Of a stretch of DNA of 22,881 nt, positions 1 to 7,038 are shown in pieces. A program made the translations under genes and the position numbers. Below the pieces are notes generated by a model. The model was not told the DNA's origin. It did no database searches and saw only the letters and a program-made list of their open reading frames with translations. The stretch is from DASVAL01 sp035649575 (lineage in GTDB: Bacteria > Planctomycetota > UBA1135 > UBA2386), in the NCBI GenBank assembly GCA_035649575.1, contig DASRJH010000020.1:1-22881 (forward strand), written 5' to 3'. Numbering within the stretch: the first letter of the stretch is position 1; every line of letters begins with the position of its first letter.

Positions 1-541
1 TCGTGTGCTCGAGCATGTGCTTTCCCGTGAACGGCCAGTCGAAGTTGCGCCCGGTCAGGACACCCCCGCCGACCACCTGTTCGCCCCACACCGTGAAGCT
101 GCTGCAGCCCATGAGTCCGAACACGTCGAGCGCGTTGCCGACCAGCAGGTCCTTGAGGTCGAACGCACGCTCGAGCTCGGGCATCTGCAGGTCGGCCTTG
201 CTCGCGACGAGGCCTTCGAAGAGGGCCTCGATCTCCGCGCGCACGTCGTCGGGATACTCGATCAGGCGACCGACTGCCATGCGCGCCTGCTCGAGCAGCG
301 GCTGCTGCCGCGCGAAACGGGCCGTGAACTCCGCGATCGCGACCGCGGCGACTTCCTTGCCGAGCAGGAACCCGTGCGCGTAGCCGCGTTCGGCGGGCGT
401 GCCCCACACGCGCAGCAGCTTGATGCCGCCGTGCTCCTCGAGTCGGCCGTTGACCGCGCGAACCGCCGGCGCCTGGGCCAGCGCGGCGGCGCAGAAGGAG
501 AGGACCGCCAAGCAACGGATCGCGCGGGCTCTGATCGTCAT
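1..541 (-). CDS. C45-type Ntn amidohydrolase/acyltransferase, exported, partial (C-terminus outside window)
   Basis: Only the first 180 residues are in the window. Residues 1-23 form a signal peptide (basic MTIRAR start, hydrophobic core, cleavage near ALAQA), which is why the ATG at 541 is chosen. The motif GTPAERGYAHG (47-57) and then GCSSF with Cys146, followed by GRNFDWP (164-170), match the C45/acyl-CoA:6-aminopenicillanate acyltransferase-like branch of the Ntn hydrolases. In that family the precursor cuts itself before the cysteine, which becomes the N-terminal nucleophile for hydrolysing linear amide bonds. Export suggests a periplasmic or surface substrate, but the substrate cannot be read from the sequence. 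The aldolase gene lies 199 nt upstream on the same strand with a hairpin between them, so co-transcription is doubtful. I see no clear Shine-Dalgarno sequence. The family call is firm; the exact activity is open. Confidence 0.8.
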   Translation of the reverse strand, partial: MTIRARAIRCLAVLSFCAAALAQAPAVRAVNGRLEEHGGIKLLRVWGTPAERGYAHGFLLGKEVAAVAIAEFTARFARQQPLLEQARMAVGRLIEYPDDVRAEIEALFEGLVASKADLQMPELERAFDLKDLLVGNALDVFGLMGCSSFTVWGEQVVGGGVLTGRNFDWPFTGKHMLEHT

Positions 542-636
542 GGCGTCACTGTGCCGCGAGGACAGCCTGTTGCCAATCGCCACGAGCCACTCCGACGCAG
601 CTCCTCGTGTCTCAAGGAATCCGACGTTCGCGCGGT

Positions 637-674
637 GGCCGACCGGGATCTCATTGCGGTGAGACCTGTCGGCC
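637..674. terminator. Long interrupted hairpin between aldolase and C45 genes
   Basis: GGCCGAC (637-643) pairs with GTCGGCC (668-674), and inner TCTCA (649-653) pairs with TGAGA (660-664) around a 6-nt loop. A small asymmetric internal loop separates the two stems. It lies 67 nt beyond the aldolase stop and 96 nt before the C45 start. There is no T-run on either side, so it may be a terminator, an mRNA-stabilising end or a leader structure. The pairing is seen directly; the role is inferred. Confidence 0.45.
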
Positions 675-740
675 GCTCAGCATGACTCGCCGTTCGGGGC
701 TCCATCAAGCGACTGCCGCAGATGTTTCAGCTACCTCGGC

Positions 741-1661
741 TCACTTCGCCGCGCGGTAGATGTCCTGCACGCTCTTCAGCAGCTTCAGCGCTTCGGCCAT
801 CGGGCGCTGGAATGCGTTGCGTCCCATGATCGAGCCGAACGAGCCCCCGTCCGCGAGACCCTGGATCTCGGCCAGCACCTCGGTGGTGCCCTTCGCCTCA
901 CCACCCGAGAAGATCACGATGCGGCGACCGCCGAAGGCGCTCTGCACGACGTGACGCGTGCGATCGGCGAGCGTGCCGATCGGGATCTTCTCCGACTCGT
1001 AGACCTTCTTCGCGGCCTCCTGCTCGATCTGCTCGGTCGGCGGCTTCACCTTGATGACGTGCGCGCCGAGTTGCGCCGCGATCTGGGCCGCGTAGGCGCA
1101 GACGTCGATCGCGGTCTCGCCCTTCTTGCTGAGGCTGCTGCCGCGCGGGTAGCTCCACACGACGACCGCGAGACCGGCCGCCTTCGCCCGCTCGGCGATC
1201 GCGCGCAGCTCCATGTACATCGCGTCGCGCTGGTTGCTGCCCGGATAGATCGTGAAGCCGACCGCGGCGCACCCGAGGCGCAGCGCGTCCTCGACCGAAC
1301 CCGTCACCGCGGGTTTCGGGTCCGGAGTGCTGTAGAGCGAGTCGCTGTTGTTGAGCTTGAGGATCAGCGGGATGCGGCCCGCGTATTTGCGCGCGCCGCC
1401 CTCGAGGAAACCGAGCGGCGCCGCGTAGGCGTTGCAGCCGGCAGCGACCGCGAGCTCGAAGTGGTAGTGCGGGTCGTAACCCGGCGAGTTCTTCGCGAAC
1501 GAACGCGCGGGGCCGTGCTCGAAGCCCTGGTCGACCGGCAGGATCACGAACTTACCGGTGCCGGCGAGCGCGCCGGTTTCCATGATCCAGCGCAGGTTCT
1601 TCAGGACGCCGGGGTTGTCGGATTCGTACCAGCCGAGGATCTCGTCGACGCGCTTGCTCAT
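741..1661 (-). CDS. fbaB: Class I fructose-bisphosphate aldolase, DhnA/FbaB (archaeal) type
   Basis: This 306-residue cytoplasmic enzyme should cleave fructose 1,6-bisphosphate into dihydroxyacetone phosphate and glyceraldehyde 3-phosphate, and catalyse the reverse reaction, in glycolysis and gluconeogenesis. It is a TIM barrel of the DhnA family. Visible landmarks are LPVDQGFEHG (41-50), the strand HVIKVKPP (201-208) that carries the Schiff-base lysine (K204 or K206), the phosphate-binding loop FSGGEAKGT (251-259) and the last phosphate loop GSIMGRNAFQRP (276-287). Length is near that of archaeal homologues and shorter than E. coli FbaB. The ATG at 1661 has only a weak GAGAG upstream. Neighbours are exported proteins unrelated to glycolysis, and gaps of about 190 nt on both sides suggest a stand-alone transcript. 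A related phospho-aldolase of the family (such as the LsrF group) is possible but less likely. Confidence 0.9.
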   Translation of the reverse strand: MSKRVDEILGWYESDNPGVLKNLRWIMETGALAGTGKFVILPVDQGFEHGPARSFAKNSPGYDPHYHFELAVAAGCNAYAAPLGFLEGGARKYAGRIPLILKLNNSDSLYSTPDPKPAVTGSVEDALRLGCAAVGFTIYPGSNQRDAMYMELRAIAERAKAAGLAVVVWSYPRGSSLSKKGETAIDVCAYAAQIAAQLGAHVIKVKPPTEQIEQEAAKKVYESEKIPIGTLADRTRHVVQSAFGGRRIVIFSGGEAKGTTEVLAEIQGLADGGSFGSIMGRNAFQRPMAEALKLLKSVQDIYRAAK

Positions 1662-1813
1662 GACTCTCAGGGGGAATAGGAGGCCGCAGATTGTGGAGCC
1701 GCGCCCTCACGATGCAAGCGGCCCGTATGGTCGATGCGATCGATCATTGGGCACCCCCCGCTGAAGAGATCGAGCTGCCCTCCAGGGTTCCGCGAACACC
1801 GCGAGTGACCTGC

Positions 1814-1825
1814 GCGAACGTTCGC
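1814..1825. repeat. 12-bp perfect palindrome GCGAACGTTCGC
   Basis: A self-complementary 12-mer lies 22 nt beyond the stop of the CAP-domain gene, in the 185-nt gap before the aldolase gene. It could be an operator half of the aldolase promoter region or chance in GC-rich DNA. It lacks the 4-nt spacer of a Bacillus-type LexA box. Nothing else is evident in this gap. Confidence 0.3.
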
Positions 1826-1846
1826 AGCGGGAGGCGGCGATCGCGA

Positions 1847-4417
1847 CTACTTGAGCTTGAGGCCTTCGAGCTGGGCGCCGGTCGTGAACTCCCAGAAGAA
1901 CCACAGCGGATCTGGCCCACCGCCCAGGTGGAGCATGGCGCGCACCTGGTAGTGCTTGTCCGCCTCGAGATGCGCCTTCGGCAGCACGAAGAGCACGTCG
2001 CGCAGGTCCATCTTCTTGTTCAGCGGCACCTTCGGCGTGTGCACCCACGTGGGCACCTCTTCCTTGCAGCGTTCGACCCAACCGCGATAGTCCTCCTTGT
2101 CCTTGTGGCAGAAGTGCTTCGGTGGGGTCTTGCCGCCCTTGCGCGCCTCGAACAACTGGATGCTCGAATCGATGAGACCGCGCGCGACCTCCTGCTGCAG
2201 TTGCAAACTGACCGGGTAGCCGGTCTTCGTGATGTCCTGCACGTCGGGTGGCTGATCCTCGAGCGGATTCGGCTGCTCTCGACCCGAAAACCCGCGCGGC
2301 ACGCCCTTCATGCCGTGCGGCGGCCAGCAGATGAACTTGGGCGCAACCGCCGGGTCGTATGGCTCCTCGAGAGAGGCCATGTCGAGGACACCGACCGTGT
2401 AGTTGTTCTCGAAGATGTAGGCGTAGCCGAAGCGCTTGATGTTGTGTTCGAGCAGCGGAAAACGGTGGTAAGGAGTGCCGATCCAGCCGTCGATGGAGTC
2501 GCGCGCGAAGTCGACTCCACCCAATGCGTTCACGCTGATGATGACGCCGCTCGAAGCGAGCTGACCGCGGCGCGAGAACTCGGGCTTCGCTGGGTCCTCC
2601 TCGTGTGCCTTCGGCCAGGTCAGGTGCGGGTCCGGGTATTTCGCGCAGAACTTCGCATGGTCTTCGCAGCCCAGCGAAGCTTCGGCGTCGAGCTCACAGG
2701 GCGGCATGCCGAACCACGTGCCCGTCGTCACGTCGACCTTCGTCTCGCCTTGGGGCGGAGGCGGCCAGCTGTACGCCAGCAACTCCGCGCGCACGGCGTT
2801 CAGCCGGTCGACGACGGCGAGTTCCTCTTTGCTGGGCCGCTCGGGCAGCAGCGGCGGCCCGTAGCCCGTGCCGAACGCCACGCCCGAGTCGCCGCGAGCC
2901 CATTCGCGCCACTCGGCGTCGACCTCCGCCAGCGGTTTGCCGAACGCAGCGAGCCCGATCGCGTCGACTTCCTCGAGCAACGGGATCTTCCCGGTCGGCA
3001 GCTTCAGGAAGAAATCGACCCACTTGTCCGGGTAGGCCGCGACGACCCACGTCATGAAGCTCCAGGACTTCATGCGGCATTCGTTGCGGAACCGCGTGAG
3101 CTTCTCGCGCGGTACCTGGTTGATCGCCCAGTCCTGGTTCGACACGGCCATGTCGCGTATGGCGCGCAACCACCAGTTCGTCTGCTCGGGCAGCTCGAGC
3201 GCGTCCTCGGTCACCGAGCCCTCGGGACGCGCACCCCAGCGCACCATCGAAGTCGACTTCAGATACCAGGTCATCGCGTGGATGATGCCCTGGCCGAGCC
3301 CTTCGTTGCGTCCCTGGACCATGCCCTGGAAGAACGCGTAGCCGATCATCGAATCGTGCACCTGCTTCGGCATCAGGCGCACCATGACGACGGCCGTGCC
3401 CTCCTTCGCCTGCCAGATGTTGTTGGCGAAGTCCTTGGCGCGATCTTTGGAGCCGTCCTTCTTCCAGATGTGCTCGTTCCAGGTGAGCAGCTCCTCGCGC
3501 TCACGGCCCGTGAACAGGAAGCCATACCAGGCGAACGCACGCGACGCGTTCTCGACGAAGTGCAGCCGTTTGGCGGTCGCTTCGCCCATCAGGTAGACGC
3601 CGAAGTCGAGCCCGCGCTCGCCCCACATGACGGCTTCCGATGCGAGCTCCTGCGAGCCGCGCGCCCACACCGTGAAGTGCTTGCTGCGGGCGCCGAAGAT
3701 GTTGAAGTCCGGCTTCTTGAGGAACTCCGGCACGTTGTCCTGGAGGTTCTTCAGCTCCACGGGCATCTGGTCGAGCGGCAGCTCTGCGACTTCATAATCC
3801 ATCTTGCGCGCGAGCTCGACCGCCTTGAGCTCGATCTCCTTCATCCTCTTCGCGAAGGTGATCTGCTCGTCGGTGCCGAAGAAGCCCGGGCCTTCCTTGA
3901 GGCCGAGCGCGAGGTTGGCCTCCCTGTCCGTCGGGTTGTAGTAGACCGCCTTCTGCAGATGGTAGGACGCGCGCTCGGGGCAGTTGCCTTCCTTGAGCTT
4001 GAGGCCGAGCACGCGGTGCAACGTGCCGAGCTTGATCGCGGCGTTGTACCAGCCCTCGAGGATCTTGAACCGCCCTTCGTAGTTGGCCTTGTCGACCCAC
4101 TTCTTGCGCTTCTCGGGCGGCAGCGCGATCCACTCGTTCTTCTCCTTCTTGAAGCCGAGCTCCGTGCGCGCGGTGGAGTTGTTCGGTTCGTAGACGAGCA
4201 CGAGGTCGAACGCTTGCTTGGCGCGCTGCCCGACCTTGTTGATCTTCGCGATGTTCGCGAAGTCGAGCAGCGTGCTGACGGCCCTCTTGACGAGTTCCTG
4301 TTCTTCCTTGGCGAACGCGTCTTGCGCGGCGGCCGGCACGGGGGTCTGTGCTTCGCCGGGACGCAGGCACAGCACGAGGACGAGGAAGGAGAGAGCGTGG
4401 CGAAGGGTCGAAGTCAT
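1847..4417 (-). CDS. Exported TPR-like / degenerate metallopeptidase-like / CAP-domain protein
   Basis: This 856-residue protein starts with a signal peptide (1-23, cleavage near GEAQ), which fixes the ATG at 4417 against a far longer open frame. Residues about 35-180 are helical and TPR-like (NPTDREANLALGL). Residues about 240-510 resemble the gluzincin 'peptidase MA-like' fold: GIIHAMTWY (377-385) sits where HExxH is expected, and a family-like end EVDAEWREWARG lies at 498-509. The zinc site is lost: HAMTW replaces HExxH, and WWLRAIRDMA (415-424) replaces the usual W-x-x-EG-x-A. Residues about 532-680 form a CAP/SCP (cysteine-rich secretory protein) domain with DHA (His587), AHEE (His605, Glu606), a 'DSIDGWIGTPYHRFPLLEH' block (640-658) and an FGYAY strand. 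The tail (680-856) is unassigned. It probably acts outside the cytoplasm as a binding or scaffold protein; no activity is claimed. Gaps of 236 and 185 nt argue against an operon. Confidence 0.8.
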   Translation of the reverse strand: MTSTLRHALSFLVLVLCLRPGEAQTPVPAAAQDAFAKEEQELVKRAVSTLLDFANIAKINKVGQRAKQAFDLVLVYEPNNSTARTELGFKKEKNEWIALPPEKRKKWVDKANYEGRFKILEGWYNAAIKLGTLHRVLGLKLKEGNCPERASYHLQKAVYYNPTDREANLALGLKEGPGFFGTDEQITFAKRMKEIELKAVELARKMDYEVAELPLDQMPVELKNLQDNVPEFLKKPDFNIFGARSKHFTVWARGSQELASEAVMWGERGLDFGVYLMGEATAKRLHFVENASRAFAWYGFLFTGREREELLTWNEHIWKKDGSKDRAKDFANNIWQAKEGTAVVMVRLMPKQVHDSMIGYAFFQGMVQGRNEGLGQGIIHAMTWYLKSTSMVRWGARPEGSVTEDALELPEQTNWWLRAIRDMAVSNQDWAINQVPREKLTRFRNECRMKSWSFMTWVVAAYPDKWVDFFLKLPTGKIPLLEEVDAIGLAAFGKPLAEVDAEWREWARGDSGVAFGTGYGPPLLPERPSKEELAVVDRLNAVRAELLAYSWPPPPQGETKVDVTTGTWFGMPPCELDAEASLGCEDHAKFCAKYPDPHLTWPKAHEEDPAKPEFSRRGQLASSGVIISVNALGGVDFARDSIDGWIGTPYHRFPLLEHNIKRFGYAYIFENNYTVGVLDMASLEEPYDPAVAPKFICWPPHGMKGVPRGFSGREQPNPLEDQPPDVQDITKTGYPVSLQLQQEVARGLIDSSIQLFEARKGGKTPPKHFCHKDKEDYRGWVERCKEEVPTWVHTPKVPLNKKMDLRDVLFVLPKAHLEADKHYQVRAMLHLGGGPDPLWFFWEFTTGAQLEGLKLK

Positions 4418-4625
4418 CGTTGGCGAACGGGTGCAGAGGCGCCCGGGCAGTCTACGGACTCGCCGGCGCACTGGAAGCTGCCAACACGTGGGAAGTGCGC
4501 CGAAGCCCTGGAACATCACCCGTCGCGGCACGCGACGCCGCAGTTTGGCGACGCCGCAGCGGGGTTGGCTGCGTAATTCGCCGTCGTTGTTTCCCCTCGT
4601 AGCGGCGTCGCCAGAACGGACGTGA

Positions 4626-4653
4626 GCCTTGGTCGCCCCTTGGGCGAGCAGGC
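4626..4653. terminator. Hairpin directly after the stop of the 743-residue secreted protein gene
   Basis: TCGCCC (4633-4638) pairs with GGGCGA (4642-4647) around a 3-nt loop, and outer GCCT (4626-4629) pairs with AGGC (4650-4653) across a small internal loop. It abuts the stop codon of the minus-strand gene ending at 4654. No T-run follows, so the terminator call is tentative. Confidence 0.35.
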
Positions 4654-6885
4654 TCAGAGACCCAGAGTGAGCACCATGCCGTTCGACGTCACGAGACCGA
4701 GCGGCGTCAGCGGCGGGCTGTAGGTCAGCGCCTGCCCGATCAGCAGGACGCCGATCAGGCTCGCGACGTTGGGGATGGTCTCCGGAACCTGCACGCTCGA
4801 CGACGGAGAGAGGTAGAGCGTCGCGACGGGGTCCACGACGTGCGCCGCACAACCGGGCATGCCGATCGGTGTCAGGTCGATCGGCGGCGTGGCCTGCGTC
4901 AGCGAACGCAGCAACGCCCCGAAGCCCGTGCCGGTCGGTATCCCGGTCGTGTTCCACTGGAACGAAGTGCCGAGGATCGGACGCGCGCTCACGTCGAGCG
5001 TGAGGCCGCTGAAGATGCTCGTGCACAGCGTGTATGGAACCGCGAGTGTCGCCGAGAGGTCGCGACCACCGGGGTCCTGCTGCACGCCACCTGGCGACCA
5101 GCCGACGACGTAGCCGTTGCCGGCCGGCTGCATCGACTGCCAGATCACGTGCACGGTCCCGTTCGGCAGGAACTGATACTGGAACGTGTTGTTGCCACCG
5201 CCGCCGAAGTTGGGCACGTTGAACCACGTGACGCGTACGACCGCGGGGCTCGAATCGAGCACGACGGGAGCCGTGGCGTTCGGCGTGAAGTCGTGCCAGG
5301 CCGCGGCCCACCGCGGTTGGCCCTGCAGGAACGCGCTGACCTGCGGAGTGTACGAGGTGCCGTTGCTGCCGGCCGGCGAGATGAAACCGTTCGAGCAGAC
5401 GCGCAACTGCGTCGTCGAGCCGCCCGGGTATGGCAGGCTGAACGGCAGCGCGACGGCGACTTCGGAGTCGTCGCTCAAACCGAGCGAGGTACCAGTCGGC
5501 GCGATGTAGGCGACGGGCCACTGGGCCACCGTGTAGGTGCCGTTGTTGAGCACCATCGTCATCGAACGCGTGTTGAGGTCGAACAGCGCCGGCGACGCGA
5601 ACGACTCGTAGAAGGAGCTCGCGCAGTTACCGCAGCTCGTTCCGATCGACTGGGCCGTGGCCGCGGGGATGCCGCTCGGCACCATGCTCGCGACCTGGAC
5701 CGAGAGCTGACCCGGACCGAGGCGGGCTTCGTCGATGTCGACGTAACCGAACGACGGAGCGACCGAGCAGTCGAACCAGAAATTGTAGATCGTGTTCCAG
5801 TCGAGCGGGTTCGAAGCGCTCGCCGTGAACGAGATCTCGGTGGCCGTGCGCGAGTAGGTCCAGTCGTCGAGCGGGTCGGCGTCGATGTCGCGGAAGCCCG
5901 CATTCTGGACCGTTGCCGCGGCGTCGACCGGAAGGCGCAGCGACGCGCCGCCGCGGTGGTTGTCGAGGTTGTGCACCGCGTACTCGTAGTGCCACACGCC
6001 GGCGAGGGGGCCCGTGACCTTGACCGCGACGAGGAAGCGGCCGTCGTCGTTGCCGTTGCCGCCGATGTCGGTCACAGCGCCGGTCCAGTGCGTGAGCACG
6101 GAGCCGAACGTCGACTGCCCGCTCGTGTTCGTCGAGTAGCCGCTGCCATTCCAGCTGACCGTCACCTGACGCGAGGAGAGGTTGTTGCCGCGATTGGCGA
6201 CCGGCTCGCCCTGGGCCACGACCTGGCCCTGCCCCCAGTAGACGGCGCCGGCGACGATCTCGCTGTCGGGCACGATCATGCGGTTCTTGACCTGGTCGAA
6301 CGCGATGACCTGCGTGGTCGTGAGCGATCGGATCGAGTCGATCGCGGCGGCGCCACCGACCGAGGGATCGCCGGTGTCGAAGTAGCTGCCCTGCGGATTC
6401 CACGTGCCGAGCCACGGATTGATCTCCGTGGTCGGACCGAGCGCATACTGATACGCGTTCGTGCCGGCGCCATAGGTGTCGGAGCAACCCGTGTAGAAGA
6501 AGGAGCCGAAGCTGCCCGTGCACGGCACGCAGGGGCCGCTGGCGAAGTTGTAGGGAGTCGCCGAGTGCTTCAGGAAGCTCTTGCCGGAGATCTGCACCAT
6601 GCGGCCGTTGCTCTCGCGCGCGAGCAGGAACGCGATCTTCGGATAGGTGTCCAGCATCACGCCGCCCGCGCCCGTCGAGACCCACGGCAGGTTCACGGTG
6701 CCGCAGTTCGCGTGCGAGTGGCCGACCATGAACCCCGCTTCGCCGTTCGGATAGGCGGGACCGCGGTGTCCGTAATAGCCGAACCCTGCGACGTCGTAGA
6801 GCTGGATGTCGAGGCCCGGCACGGCGCCGATCTGGGAGAGAACCGGCGCTGCGAGCAGCGCCACGGCGAGAGAGCGGACGAGCAT
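4654..6885 (-). CDS. Large secreted protein of unknown function with CSNGF beta domain and shared C-terminal module
   Basis: This 743-residue protein begins with a signal peptide (MLVRSLAVALLAAPVLSQ), so the ATG at 6885 is preferred over the TTG at 6936, which would put acidic residues in front of it. The rest is Gly, Ser, Thr and Asn-rich, with predicted beta structure and no membrane segment. Three parts can be described. Residues 20-450 match no family I recognise and contain paired cysteines (GPCVPC 117-122, SCGNC 417-421). Residues about 455-600 carry RVCSNGFISP (495-504) and QPRWAAAWHDFTPN (523-536), a block typical of secreted planctomycete beta domains. Residues about 625-743 form the recurrent C-terminal module: LGTSF, LTPIGMPGC (671-679), ETIPNVASLIG (702-712) and SNGMVLTLGL at the end. 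A related ending occurs in the FG-GAP protein at 9847. A cell-surface or secreted role is inferred; no enzymatic motif is seen. Confidence 0.8.
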   Translation of the reverse strand: MLVRSLAVALLAAPVLSQIGAVPGLDIQLYDVAGFGYYGHRGPAYPNGEAGFMVGHSHANCGTVNLPWVSTGAGGVMLDTYPKIAFLLARESNGRMVQISGKSFLKHSATPYNFASGPCVPCTGSFGSFFYTGCSDTYGAGTNAYQYALGPTTEINPWLGTWNPQGSYFDTGDPSVGGAAAIDSIRSLTTTQVIAFDQVKNRMIVPDSEIVAGAVYWGQGQVVAQGEPVANRGNNLSSRQVTVSWNGSGYSTNTSGQSTFGSVLTHWTGAVTDIGGNGNDDGRFLVAVKVTGPLAGVWHYEYAVHNLDNHRGGASLRLPVDAAATVQNAGFRDIDADPLDDWTYSRTATEISFTASASNPLDWNTIYNFWFDCSVAPSFGYVDIDEARLGPGQLSVQVASMVPSGIPAATAQSIGTSCGNCASSFYESFASPALFDLNTRSMTMVLNNGTYTVAQWPVAYIAPTGTSLGLSDDSEVAVALPFSLPYPGGSTTQLRVCSNGFISPAGSNGTSYTPQVSAFLQGQPRWAAAWHDFTPNATAPVVLDSSPAVVRVTWFNVPNFGGGGNNTFQYQFLPNGTVHVIWQSMQPAGNGYVVGWSPGGVQQDPGGRDLSATLAVPYTLCTSIFSGLTLDVSARPILGTSFQWNTTGIPTGTGFGALLRSLTQATPPIDLTPIGMPGCAAHVVDPVATLYLSPSSSVQVPETIPNVASLIGVLLIGQALTYSPPLTPLGLVTSNGMVLTLGL

Positions 6886-7038
6886 CGCGATGTCATCGCG
6901 AGTCGAGGACGACGCGTCAAGTCCTGCATGCGGCAAGGAATCCCGGCAGCCCGGGCATTACAGAATCTGATGGTCTTCGTGGACCTCCCAGCTCACGCAG
7001 TGGACGTCGCAGCCCCTCGCAAACGATCAGTCCGGGGC

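Noticed and set aside
1814..1825. GCGAACGTTCGC as a LexA/SOS box
   Set aside because: The Bacillus-type box needs four bases between CGAAC and GTTCG; here they are adjacent, and no SOS gene is nearby.
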